From NCBI RefSeq assembly GCF_012489685.1, contig NC_080046.1, positions 21,841,038 through 21,905,037 of the forward strand: 64,000 nucleotides of DNA, given 5' to 3'. Below are positions 1 through 10,686 of this stretch, one piece after another. Origin of the DNA: Lotus japonicus. Taxonomy: Eukaryota; Streptophyta; Magnoliopsida; Fabales; Fabaceae. Numbering within the stretch: the first letter of the stretch is position 1; the number at the start of each line of letters is the position of its first letter. A program made the position numbers and the translations under genes. Below the pieces are notes generated by a model. The model ran no database searches and had not been told where the DNA came from. It was given only the letters and a program-made list of their open reading frames with translations.

Positions 1-639
1 GGTATCTTGGTATTTTTTCCCACTCATTTAAGCTAAGTATTCCTCAATAGAAGGTTGATACTTACCCCGGATTCACTTAAGTGAGAAAAGAATTTTGGAA
101 GTAGTCTGCTCTAAAATCTGACGGAGAACTGATTAAGGAAATCTTCTCCGGATGAGAAAACTTCTTTCGTAGAAAAGATTTCTTGCGGAAAAATGATCAA
201 GACAACGAAGACAAAAACTCCGGAAGGAGCCCCTAACACTCTTATTCGTGGCCCGGGAATTCACTAAAGTCACTGCGAAGGTTAAATAATTCTCCTCTAG
301 GGTTCCCAGAAGTAAACCCTATCGATATTACAGTCGAAAGTTCCGGAATTACACACACATCCACAAAAAAACCATGACGAGTCTTATTCCCGCTCTGATT
401 TAGAATTGGGACTAAACTAGTGCTCTATAGGTGGGGAATCACTTTTCGAATACTCTGAATCGCAATCGGGTATGAATATGACTCGGACTAGCATTCGAAA
501 GGGTTATAATTCCATAAATGTATATAAATATTTCATGTCATTTTACTTGTCAGTTTTAACATACACTTTTCACAGCCTCCTCCCGCCAGCACAGAACCTG
601 GGCATCAGTCAAAATTTAACTAATAATATTATATAAAGA
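1..639. other. Unassigned repeat-like sequence
   Basis: No gene is visible. The stretch has no long open frame on either strand and runs directly into the minus-strand LTR copy that follows. It may be part of the same or another LTR element, but no LTR terminus, primer site or protein remnant could be identified. Confidence 0.4.
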
Positions 640-1749
640 ACACAAGGTGCAAGTGATGAAGGATATATAAAAGCACACAATGATTTTATCCTGGTTCACT
701 TGATGAATCACTCAAGCTAATCCAGTCCACCCGTTAAGGTGATTTCTTCCTTCTTAGAATGAAGGCAATCCACTATTCAAAGATTGTTACAACTGCACTA
801 GCACACCTTGCTCAGTGACTAACAAATCTAAGAACTAGCAACACTAAGACAACATTGTCTTAGTCTTCTAAAGAATACTGACCTCACCGGTCTCTCAAGG
901 TAAATACAAACAAAGTTTGTTGAATGTTTGGTTTACAAAGAAATGCTTCTAAGTAAGCAAAGGTAAACACACTAAGAACAATCAAGAAATATTGCTAAGG
1001 TATTCGTTTGTAGGTTTTCACTTGTATTTCACAATAGTTTCTTAGTCAATTTCTTCTATCTTCAGCCTTAAATACTCCAAGGTTTAGGGTTTGTATACGT
1101 TGAAAGAATCCATCCGTTGGAGGGCACTTCTGGAATTTCCAGAACCTGTTGTGGCTGAACATCGTAGGTAAGACGATCAGAATAGTACACTTGCTTTTGT
1201 ACTATTGCCAATGACATTGTCTTAGCCTAGTTGACTCTTGATCTTGGGCGATGCTTCATGTTGGAACTTGTGAAGCAATGTAATCAGAGTCAGAAGGAAG
1301 CTTCGATCTTCTGACCTTCAGAACTTCTGCTTCTGGACCGTTCACTCTGAACTTCTGGTCTTCAGAATTTGAAGTACTTTGGCCTTGAGAGCCAGCTTAC
1401 TCTTGGACTTCAGAATCTTCAAGTCTTCAGCTTCTGGACCGTTCCTCAGAACTTCTGGTCTTCAGAACTTCAGTGCTTGAGTCTTTCAGAGTCCACATCA
1501 GAGCTTTCATCTTCAGAACATCTGAAGCATTTACTACCATTCAGAAGAACGTAGTGATTACAGAAGCTTTTCATTGGTTACTCTTGGGTCTTCAACTTCT
1601 GATGTATGTATCTTTGAATCAGAATCAGAACCTGTTTGTCACACACTTAAAAGACAAACGTTAGAGTACCCTAATTGTTCATACACAATAATAAACTTGT
1701 TATCATCAAAACATAGAGTTGTTCCACATGACCAAATCTTGGTCTTACA
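640..1749 (-). mobile_element. Diverged LTR copy of the gag-only element family
   Basis: Read on the minus strand this begins TGTAAGACCAAGATTTGGTC and follows the LTRs at 25625-26802 and 29196-30341 through the GATCAGAAG-rich part and the conserved block before the primer site (690-790 here, matching 26510-26660). Divergence is far higher than between the two LTRs of the 25625-30341 element, so this is an older insertion. No gag or second LTR is seen nearby, so it is a solo LTR or fragment. The right end (1749) is sharp. The left end is uncertain, because the last roughly 150 bases of the reference LTR are replaced by different sequence. Confidence 0.75.
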
Positions 1750-2088
1750 AAAACTCCAACCTGAATCATATTACAGAGTTAAAAATCCCAAACGCCTAAA
1801 CCACCCCATCACAAACTCTGAATTTATTGAGCTATCGCGCTGCTCCCTTGAAGTATAGCCGTGAAACCCAAAACCCTCGCTGCAACAATAACATTTGACA
1901 AAAAGGACAGAGAGAACCCAACCCCCCTCTGCCACCACACCCTTCCCCCATTCTCCTCTCTCCCTTTTCTCAATTCTCACCCCCATCAAAATCTAAGTTG
2001 AAATCAAAGTCGAAGCTGAGAAACAATTGGGCTTTCCACCATGATTGAAGATTCAGAGGAGAACGGTTGAGAGGGGATAGGGTTTATT
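1750..2088. other. Non-coding stretch, possible truncated gene leader
   Basis: Between two LTR-like sequences lies a stretch with a C/T-rich leader-like tract (1915-1985) and a short open frame from 2041 that stops after eight codons. It could be the 5-prime end of a host gene cut off by the LTR-like sequence at 2089. The evidence is weak and no product can be named. Confidence 0.2.
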
Positions 2089-2586
2089 GTAACACCCCAA
2101 ATTAAATAAATAGTTTTATTTATTTAGTTTCCATAATCTTAGTGCCACGCGCTAGTTAATCGAATATTTGTGTTTGAATTATTATTCCCGTAGTGATGGC
2201 CGAAAATATTTGATGGAATATTTATTATTTGATGATTTTAATTGGGGGAATATATTTTGTCACTTATAGAATTTTCCATACAACGAAACTAATGTCGTGA
2301 TCGACATATCATTTTATTGTTATTTAAAGGGTAGGAAAATGAAGAATATTTTCCAATACAGATTGTGTGATTAATTTCATGTGTATGAGTGAATTTTTGG
2401 AGATTTGTAGGTATGTGATGCCTAGTTAGTTTAATTGGTGAAATTGACAATTCACTAACTCTTTTATCTTGGGTCAAGAGATTAGCTAGAAAGAAAATCA
2501 CTTACCCTTCAATTGTGTGTTACGGGTAAATCATTATCAAGTAATGGTGTTGGATTTTTGATTCTATAAAGCTTGATTAAGCTTAG
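2089..2586 (+). mobile_element. Putative LTR fragment starting TGTAACACCCC
   Basis: The start TGTAACACCCCAAATTAAAT is typical of plant gypsy LTR beginnings. No matching second LTR, primer site or coding remnant is present, so only the left end is proposed and the class is a guess. Confidence 0.35.
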
Positions 2587-2720
2587 TGTAAGACCCGAAT
2601 TTCAAAATTTCGAAAAGATTATCAAAATCTTAGCGGGAAAGCTTTAAAAGTTCAAAAACCTATTAAAACCGGGCCATTTCTAGTGTTTTTCATACCTTCG
2701 ATTTTTGGATTTATGGTTGT
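2587..2720 (+). mobile_element. Putative LTR fragment starting TGTAAGACCC
   Basis: A second LTR-like start, TGTAAGACCCGAATTTC, directly follows the previous fragment. It has the same first ten bases as the large LTRs at 39320, 44118 and 48868 but differs afterwards. It is truncated within about 130 bases. Confidence 0.3.
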
Positions 2721-3152
2721 ACTATAATTCTAGTTGTGGCTTGGTGGTGGTGCATGATCTGGGGTTATGGTGTTGAAGGGTTCTGACTTGGCTATGCATA
2801 AATCTTCCATTTCCTTCAATATGCAGTTCTTCCATCTCTTTCAATCTGCAATTGTGCGTCGTGATTTGAAGACATGGTTGGGGAAGGGAGGAAGATGGTT
2901 GTTGTGTTTGGTTGCTTGGACATAAGTCGAAGAGAAGAAGGTGGGGAGAAGAGGCTTGGTTGCTTATCATGTGGTGTTGTGCAATGGCTTCGTGGAGAAA
3001 GGGGTGGGAAGGGGGAGTTGGGGATGGTGGTGCCTAAAGACTAGGTTTGCTTCTTCTGTGTTGATCGATATTGTGGGAAGCAGGAGGAGACGATGGAGGA
3101 GGATGATGGTTGTGTGAGGAAATAGATGGTGTGGAAGAGAGAAAGTTAAACA

Positions 3153-3428
3153 TTGCCACCTATCCTTTTTTTTATAAAACAAGGGCTTCAGGTTGTTGGT
3201 TTTCATGTTGTAGTTGCATCGGATGTGTCTCGCACTACGTCTGGTAGGGTGGATCCTTTGGATTTGGTGTCTTCTCATCCTCAGGATTGTGTTTATGAAC
3301 GAGCACGTAAGATGTGGTCGGTTGGTAAGGAGGTGAGACTTGTTTGGAATGGTTCTGATGAGGAGGCCATTGAGGGATGTGTGCAGCTTCTCAAACGTAC
3401 TCATCCAAATAAGTATGGGTCATCTTGA
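3153..3428 (+). pseudogene. LINE ORF1 C-terminal remnant
   Basis: An open frame of 91 codons whose last 60 residues resemble the C-terminal part of the RRM-type LINE ORF1 in the 10.7-12.2 kb region. The family protein binds element RNA. Here only the end survives, with no RRM and no zinc knuckle, so it is a fossil and not a working gene. Confidence 0.45.
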
Positions 3429-3725
3429 GGTTTTTAGCTTAGCGTTTGGGTGGTTATGATTTTTCCTTGGGACTTTTTATTTGTCTTATTGTGGTTAGGT
3501 TTGGGTTATTATGTTTTATTGTATAGGTTGTATGCCTCAAAGGCGTTTCTTGAGAATGTTGTACTCTTTTTCCTTTACTAGGGTTTTTCCACTGTGTTTT
3601 TCCGAGGAAGGTTTTAATGAGGCACGTTCCCTGGGTATGATCTTTGGGGTGGTCGTACTTGGTGTGGTTTATGTCATTTGTCCTACTTATGAGAGGGTTG
3701 TTCTCATGGATTTACTTGCTCATTA

Positions 3726-3729
<4 letters not shown>

Positions 3730-3759
<30 letters not shown>
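3730..3759. repeat. (AT)n microsatellite
   Basis: An uninterrupted AT dinucleotide run in the LINE tail, immediately left of the MITE. It probably grew from the A/T-rich LINE end and blurs the TSD of the MITE. Confidence 0.9.
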
Positions 3760-3761
<2 letters not shown>

Positions 3762-4578
3762 GTATCATATGAGAAAGCTCTACTTATATGAGAATGATAA
3801 GAATAATTTTGAGCCTTTAGATTAAAATAGATGGCTGAGATTAAAACACCCAATTAAAAAAGTCACGTGCCAACATTCTGAACTTAATTGATCTTCTTCG
3901 CCCGCCGCTCTCATTGCCCTATTATGTTCCCACCTGCTACCCGCAATCGATTGGTATCTGCAAACTTTCCATGTTCTCCCACCGCTACCCATTCCCACGA
4001 ACGACCACCACCATGAATTTTTCACCACTGCTACTTGTTCCCAATTTTAGGCATGTAAAAGTAGTCATTTGACCAACACTCAATATCTAATCCTTTGCCT
4101 AGGTTGCTCAAAACAAGTTGTGAATTTATCACCCATCTTCCTTTTGTGTAATGGATGTCATGATGGCAATAGCCCACAACCAGTAATTGTTTGCTTTTAG
4201 ATTGATATAGATTGATGATGGGATCGGAGGCCTCTAGATTGATATAGCGTTGTTCGGTATTTGTTAATTTTCTTTTTGTTGATGAAATTAGATTCATTGA
4301 AGAAATGTTGGAAATTTTATTTCCTTTTGCACGGTGGTTACTGGTGGCAAGTCAGATGTTGGGTTTTGTACACTAGTTTTGGATGTGCACCATGGCTGAA
4401 AAATGCAATAACTCAGTGCTAAGTGCTAACAGTGGCGTGGAATGGATTTTCTAACGGATGAAAGAGAGCACGTGACTTTTTTAATTGGATATTCTAATCT
4501 CAACCATCTATTTTAATCTAAAGGCTCAAAATTATTCTTATTATTCTCGTATAAGTAGAGCTTTCTCATATGATACAT
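3760..4578. mobile_element. Long-inverted-repeat MITE (Mutator-like or foldback)
   Basis: The ends are inverted copies of one another: ATGTATCATATGAGAAAGCT reads inward from 3760 and from 4578. The match continues with few mismatches for about 110 bases, to the CACGTG at 3864-3869 and its mirror near 4471-4476. The interior has no coding potential I can support. Long near-identical TIRs suggest a non-autonomous Mutator-like element, but the AT run on the left hides the TSD, so the class is open. It sits inside the LINE tail. Confidence 0.8.
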
Positions 4579-4612
4579 CCCCTATATATGTAATCTCTTT
4601 TGCTTAAAAATA

Positions 4613-5171
4613 ATAGAAATAAAATAAAAGCGATGTAAGTCGTTGACCTTGACTTCCATCACTTTTGGATGAAAAATTTAATAGTAATTAGGATGAACGT
4701 CAAAACGTGTGATTTTTGGAGGATTTAAAAAAAGAAATTAAATTACCAAGGGACAAAAAGCAAAAATGAAGTATTTTACTCGGATGAAAAACTTATTTAA
4801 CCCGAAAGAAATGTTAATAAAATGTGTTTTTAGAAAAACTAAACAAGGTGAGAAAGGTAAAATAAAAGTTTTTTGAATAAGAAAAGAATTGAAAAGGAGA
4901 AAAGGAAAAGAAAAGTCGTTAGCAGAGTGCTGAGGGAGTTTGAAGTTTGAAGTTTGACGCATGCAGTGTGACTCGCAATGGCGACGACGTGTTTCATGGT
5001 TCTCACAGTCACGGATGCTACCCCTTGACGCCGTTTCTTACCATCATTCACTTCCCTACTCTGCCAATTTTTTCCCTCTCTTGATTCTTTCCTCTGAGAA
5101 TTTCTGACTTTGGATTTTCTAGCCTCATTGTTTTAGTTCTTCAGTTTTGATTCACTGCCTTAGATTCTGCC
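4613..5171 (+). promoter_or_regulatory. Upstream region of the zinc-finger gene
   Basis: About 560 bases between the LINE tail and the start codon at 5172. The last 120 bases are T/C-rich, as is common for plant 5-prime UTRs. No convincing TATA box or known cis-element could be placed. The host promoter is therefore compact, with a LINE/MITE composite immediately upstream. Confidence 0.35.
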
Positions 5172-8043
5172 ATGGATAACCAAGATTATAGAACAACTCA
5201 CACTCAAGGTGCTTTTCCTCGTCATTTCTTTTTATTTTTCTTTCTGCCATGGTCACAATCTTGTTTCTCGAGTTGAAGATTTTTATGGTTCTTTCTTGAT
5301 TTGGCAGGAGACGAGACTCATCATGTATGTCACAGATGTGGGTGGCCTTTCCCGAATCCACACCCGAGTTCCAAACACAGCCGTGCTCACAAGAAAATTT
5401 GTGGAACCATTCAAGGTTTCAAATTGTTAATTTCAGAGTCAGAGACCCAAACTCATTCTAACGCTTCAGATGATGATGATGATCGCAACACAAACACACA
5501 AGGCACGTGCCATTGCTTTTTAAGATTGAATTAATTAATTAGTCTATGAATGATTCACATTATTAGAATGAGAAAAGATTTCCATTTTTCCCAATGTGAT
5601 GTTTTTTAGGGTTTGGTTGTGTCAGGTTTAAATGCCTTGGATACTAGTAAAATTGATAAAGGTTGTGATGGATCTGGGGGAAGTTTAATTAGATCAGGTG
5701 ATGAGGTGTTTTTAGATGCAATTGCAAACTTCTCAGATGGTGGTTTGGACTCAACTTCTGATGTGGTGATAATCAATACAGAATATCCAGAAATTTCAGG
5801 GAGTTCTGAGAACAATTGTAAGTTACAAATTGATTAATTGAAATCACTTCATTGGTGTATTTTTATTTATTTTGCGTCATCTGTTAGTACTTGCGAAATG
5901 AATATGTTTGGGGAATTAATAATTGAATTTCATCTTTATGATATGCATTTTACGCCATCTGTTAGTACAGTACTTGTATCATTCAATATGCATTTTCTTA
6001 TGTATCTATGATTTATATTCCATAGGCTAGGTTTTGTTTTTTGTATGGTTTTTTATCATGTTTTGATTATATGTTTTACAGCTGAAGTTGCGAATGATGA
6101 GATTGAGATTGACTCAGACGAAGACATGGTTGAGATTGTGGTAGCTTTTGATAACACTTCAGTTGAAACATGTAAGGGAGTTCCTGAATTAGCAGCTAGT
6201 GATCTGGTTAATCTGAAGGATAAGAACTGTGCTGAGTTTATTTCTGTTATTCCACAAGATGAACTTCCTCTTGAAGTAAATTCTACTGTAAGCACTTTCA
6301 CAAACGGTATTCAGGTAGAGTCTACGCAAATTATACAATTTGCTACTTCTGGTGATGTCAAGATGTTGCAGCTGGAAAGGGGAGAAGGAAATATGAATAT
6401 GTTTACACGTTCTTCTTGTGATGATGGATCTGAAATGTCTCATCCTCAAAATGAGTATGATGATGTTAAAGATCATGAAGCAGAGTTATTACAAAACTCT
6501 TTGAGCCTACGTTCATCGGAAGCATTAAAACAAAAGCGAGATGGTTTGAAGGGTTCTGTTTCTGAAGAAAGTCAATCGAGTGAAAAAGGAGAGATTCTTT
6601 CTTCAGCTGTGCAAGTTTTGGACGGTAGCATGAAGGGGAAGAACAATTGTAAGCTTTGGGAAGAAGAAATGCGTGCTGAAAAGAGCATTGAAGAACAAGA
6701 ACCTGATGCTGAAACTAGAGCGTCTATGAGTGCTATGAAAACTGAGATGAATGAGAGCTATATCATTCACTATCGTGAGGAAGAAGAATCTGATGCTGCT
6801 CGTAGAAATTTACAACAGATAAATTTACCAAACAGCAGTTTCATTGCCGTATCAAAAGAGAAGAATCCCAGTTGTGCATCCTTTGTTGGTTCAACTAATG
6901 AAACACCTGGTCCAATTAGCACAGTTAATGTAAGTCATCATGAGAAAAACATGAAGAACATGAATGAAGTAGCTGTGGATGGCAAGTGCACAGGAGCTAA
7001 TGTTGAAAATGATAACGGAATAATCAGGATCAAAACTCTTCAAAGCAGTGAACTGCATTTCGAAGCTGAGTCAACAAGTGGTGGAATATATTGGAGTGAT
7101 GATGCTTTTGAAATGGGTAGAATTGAAAAATGTGACATAACTGATGGTCAATGTATGGAAAGGCCCCTTGTGAAAGACATCAAAGATGATGAAATCAATA
7201 GTGGTGGCAGGGGAACTATAGAATGTGAAAGGTATATTGGTTCTTCAGTTGATGATTCATGCCAAGCACAAGATGAAGAATTATTACTGAACGCTACAGA
7301 ACACCTTGGTAGAAACTATTCATCAAATTCTTCTTTAAATAACTTGAACCCATTTTTTTGCCGACAACATTGATTTGATATACTTTTTGTTTTGGTTAGA
7401 TCAAACAGTTGCCTCCACACAATCTGATATTGTAAAAGCTGTTATTGATGCCGAAGATTTACCATCAACAGAAGTAGGGAGATCCAACTCAAAGGCTGCA
7501 TTGGAGAGACATCACTGTGAAAATCCAGAAATGTTTGAGCCGCCATCTTTCATGACATTGGTTGAACCTGGACATAGGGTTGGTCCAGAAGCTCCTGCAT
7601 CTGAAGTCCAACAACTTCCCAGTTGTACCTCTTTGCAAGCTGGTTGGTTTCCCACTATAACTACGGTTACTAATGAGTCTCGAGGGAGAAAAAGGAATGA
7701 AGAAACAATAGCCAAGATAACAAACGGAAGCACCAGTAAGCTGCTGAAACCTCTCAAGAGTCTATCAAGTGAAGCTTCCCATGACAAGAAACCCAAGTCT
7801 CCGAAATTGGAAGAAACTTCAGTGAATCAGAATAAAAGTGAAGTTCGAGGAAATAATGGTTCTGGTTCTGGTCTTAAATCACCTGCCACTCAAGCTGTGG
7901 AAGGAGAAGGTGTAAAAGAGTGGAGCTCCCCAGGACGAAACCCTGCAGGCAATAAGACACAAAGTAAGAAAGTAAAGAGCAGACCATATTGGTTACAATT
8001 TGTATGCTGCTCTTCTGACACTGCTTCTCAGCGAAGAGGGTAG
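5172..8043 (+). CDS. Single C2H2 zinc-finger protein, unknown function
   Basis: Five exons give one open frame of 764 residues: 5172-5208, 5308-5502, 5626-5817, 6082-7308 and 7400-8043, all introns in phase 1. Near the N-terminus is one C2H2 finger with Cys20, Cys23, His36 and His40 plus Cys44, built on CHRCGWPFPNPHPSSKH. It is followed by a Ser/Thr-rich stretch and an acidic DDDDD run. The remaining 650 or so residues are low-complexity, rich in Glu, Ser and Asn, and end with a basic region (GRKRNEE, KKPKSPK) and a short tail containing RPYWLQFVCC. There is no signal peptide or membrane segment. The layout suggests a nuclear nucleic-acid- or protein-binding factor, but this is inference; I recognise the finger as a plant type without a named role. 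The start is the first ATG and the only one in phase with the finger. The second intron begins with GC. No disabling mutation is seen. Confidence 0.8.
5503..5625 (+). other. GC-AG intron
   Basis: Intron 2 of the zinc-finger gene. The frame through exon 3 requires exon 2 to end with AAG before GCACGT. Using the nearby GT at 5507 gives a stop within a few codons of exon 3. The acceptor is GTGTCAG at 5619-5625. GC donors are a small minority of plant introns. Confidence 0.65.
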
Positions 8044-9540
8044 AAGATTGCTAGCTAAGTTGTGGTGATAATACCTCGTTGCTCTTCCCTCTACACTGCT
8101 TCTTGACGTGCTGTTTTGCTATTATCTTTTCTTAGTTAATCTGCCATGGACTTAGGAATACATATTTCATCATTTGTTTTATCTTGGTCTTTTGTTAATC
8201 CTACACCCTCTTTTGATACGGACACAAAAGCTTTGTTCACTCTTCTGTGTTTAGAGATTAGACCGTTCAACCCCCGTCCTCACCTTTGTAGCAAGTAGAT
8301 TCATGAGCTGTTATTGCCCATGAATCCGCTAAACAACTTTTATTTCAAGGGAAACCCCATGAATCAAGCAGACCTAATGTCCAAAACATGATTTTTGGGA
8401 AGCAAATGATCTCAAGGTTGGATAAACTCAGGCTTGCTCGGTATGAGTTTAGGTAGTCAAATAGATTTCCTTGAAGATTGGTTTGCATGTGCTAGCTAAA
8501 TGTAGATTCAGTGAAAATAGACAAAAAAAATCAGGGCATTGGCACTTTTTCTTAGTACATTGAGGAGACAGCCAAGCAGCTGGTGATGGTTCTTTGAACC
8601 TTCAACTAGCCAAAGATCAAGGAATTCTGTTGGGTATTAATTAGAAGTTGATCCTAGCATGCTGTGAATATCCAGCTGTAAAGCAAGAAGACAAATTAAT
8701 GGATAGACTTCCTCAAGACACACACTAACTTATTACGTTTGATGATGTGCCTTGTCTCACACTAAAAGAAATGCAATAAGATAACTCATGTCTTAGCTAT
8801 TCTAGACTTCTAGCAAAGTAATATAGTTAGTGTGTCTTGAGGAAGTCTATCCATTAATGTGTTGTGGATATTCTACCAGTTACTAGTTTGGTGAATTGCC
8901 ACTTTTAACATTTAAAAAAAAGTCGGACAATTGAGATTAGGTTTTTGGTGAAGGTTCAAAGATAGTTACTAGGTTAATGTCATCAAAGTTACTTTCTCTT
9001 ATTGAAACTTGCATTTTTTTATGAACAGGAAGTTTATGTGGCTCTTGTCGCATCATTTCCATTTAACTCATTCTTTTCAAGGGTACTTTCTTGCGTAGTT
9101 CACGTGTGGATTTGCGGTTCTAAAATTTGTCAAGTTTCACAAAAATCCTGGCTCCGTCATTGTGTAGAAGTAAACGCTTATTCATAAGCTAATTCAAACA
9201 ACGTCTAATAATGAACTCTAAAAAGCTTATAGGTAGACAGACCATAAGCTATTTAAATAAGTTCTTCCAGAGACTTGTGTGGTGACCACTTCAAATACGA
9301 ACTTTTTAAAACTTTTCTTCCAACTCTCACATGCAACAAGTCTCACTCTCTCGCATACTCTTACACACTCAGTTTTACTTTCTTACACAATACAAACATC
9401 TATTCTTTTTCTCAATCTAATTTACATTATATGAATCATTTAACTACACCATACACTAATCTTTTATGTCTCCGCTCTGACAGACATTAATCTCTGACAT
9501 CTTCTCTCCGTGCTTTTCTACACACCGACAGCTACCATGG
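8044..9540. other. 3-prime flank of the zinc-finger gene, non-coding
   Basis: About 1.5 kb with no supportable gene. The first 200 bases are presumably 3-prime UTR. Apart from the foldback at 8695-8858 nothing structured was found. The Helitron left end lies somewhere near the right limit but could not be placed exactly. Confidence 0.5.
8695..8858. repeat. Foldback: 33-35-base inverted arms, 96-base loop
   Basis: Arm 8695-8729 and arm 8826-8858 are reverse complements (core ATGGATAGACTTCCTCAAGA) with only a two-base CA indel between them. Transcribed, this would form a 33-bp near-perfect stem. It may be a tiny foldback MITE or a small-RNA-like hairpin downstream of the zinc-finger gene. Confidence 0.75.
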
Positions 9541-9688
9541 CTCAATAGCTTCAGCATGACTCGAACTTGACACTTCCCAAGCCCACCTTAAGCCTGTACC
9601 TGAAAAATAAGCGGGATGAAGTGAGCTACCAACATGGGTGATAAATATGCTTATGCCATGAGTCCCATTTGGACTACTAGCCTATCAG

Positions 9689-10638
9689 TTATTCCACGAT
9701 CACTAGCAAGCACATACACAAACCTGCTGCTTGATCTATATTTCTCAAAAGGATGATTGAAGTATCAACTTTCAATAATAGTTTATGGTTAGGCATTCCT
9801 GAACTTTTAGTGTCGTTCAAAAATTCTGTGGTAAACCACTCACCTTGAATTTCAGAATCCTCATCAGATCGCACGGCAGAGTCGGAGCTCAGATATTCAT
9901 GTTCTTGTGCAGCTATCATGCCAAACATGTAAGTGTTTATCATTTCAACAGCCTCCAGTGTAGGGGCCAATATTGCTCTATCTTGAAAGAATTGAGGGTC
10001 TTTCATTTTGTGCGGAAGGTCAGGATATGTATATTTAATCAATTTCATTAATGGGTCAGGACTAAATGGGAAGAGTAGATCTGGCGGGATTTAAACATCG
10101 TACTCTCCTACTCCGGAATCAGGATGATCGTCATTTCCAATTTTAAGAATCCAATCTGCAAACTCTTTGATTTCTTTTGCTTCATCAGCCGTCTCAGCTA
10201 CAGTAATTAGCTGCATGTTGTTAGACAATTTCATAACTTTGCAATGCTTCCACAATGAGGAAGAGTTTACAGTAGCTTCCACAATTTTCTGTATGCTTCC
10301 TCTAGTTATTACAGGTAGTATTTGTCTAAAATCACCTCCAAGTATTACTACTTTTCATCCAAAAGGTTTATGGACGTTGTCTTCATTTTTCAACCTCATT
10401 AAACCTCAGAGTGTGACGTCTAGAGCTTCGAAACAATACTTTTTCAACATTGGAGCTTCATCCCATATAATAAGGCTTGTTTCAAGCAGAAGCTTTGCTC
10501 GTAGACTTCCCTGCTTTATATTACATGTTGAGGTCTCTGTAGCATCTAATGGAATGCAAAATTTAGAATGAGTTGTTCTGCCTCCAGGAAAGAGTAATGA
10601 TGTTATGCCGCTGGAAGCAACATTAAGAACAATTAGTC
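9689..10638 (-). pseudogene. Helitron helicase, C-terminal part (Pif1-like)
   Basis: Minus-strand segments at 10406-10651, 10091-10282 and 9689-10048 encode the second half of a Pif1/RecD-like superfamily 1 helicase. They include the [11 protein letters not shown]alker B-type motif, a GGDFRQ-type stretch around 10330-10345, the ILAPTLEAVEMIN region and the LLRNIDQAAGLC segment before the normal C-terminus. Helitron helicases unwind DNA during rolling-circle transposition. The frame is broken by stops near 10090 and between 10282 and 10406, and the final residues are degenerate. It joins in frame to 22040 once the LINE is removed. Confidence 0.8.
10626..10638 (+). repeat. 13-bp target-site duplication, left copy (LINE)
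   Basis: AGAACAATTAGTC here and at 22027-22039 flank the LINE. Taking one copy away restores the helicase reading frame, which proves the insertion point. A 13-bp TSD plus a poly(A) tail is typical of target-primed LINE insertion. Confidence 0.92.
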
Positions 10639-10686
10639 TTCGATACGTCATAAATTTGCCTATAAAAAAAGATCAAAGTTTGTGAG

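Larger units (their letters stand above)
2800..4612 (+). mobile_element. 5-prime-truncated LINE, ORF1 end plus 3-prime UTR
   Basis: An open stretch at 3153-3428 ends with a segment containing ARKMWSVGKEVRLVWNGSDE. It aligns by eye with the end of the LINE ORF1 at about 12125-12240 (motif TWLVGKILGLEFEG). It is followed directly by a G/T-rich 3-prime UTR with a GGTTTTAATGAGGC motif (3611-3624) that recurs in the LINE tail at 22670. The tail appears to resume after the MITE at 3760-4578 and ends in TTTTGCTTAAAAA near 4612. There is no endonuclease or reverse transcriptase between the ORF1 end and the UTR. The left boundary is approximate. Confidence 0.55.

Noticed and set aside
2967..3404. 145-codon minus-strand frame
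   Set aside because: It is the shadow of the plus-strand LINE ORF1 remnant; the residues are His/Pro/Leu-rich as expected from the antisense of such DNA.
6056..6476. Minus-strand frames within exon 4 of the zinc-finger gene
   Set aside because: Antisense shadows of a well-supported coding exon.
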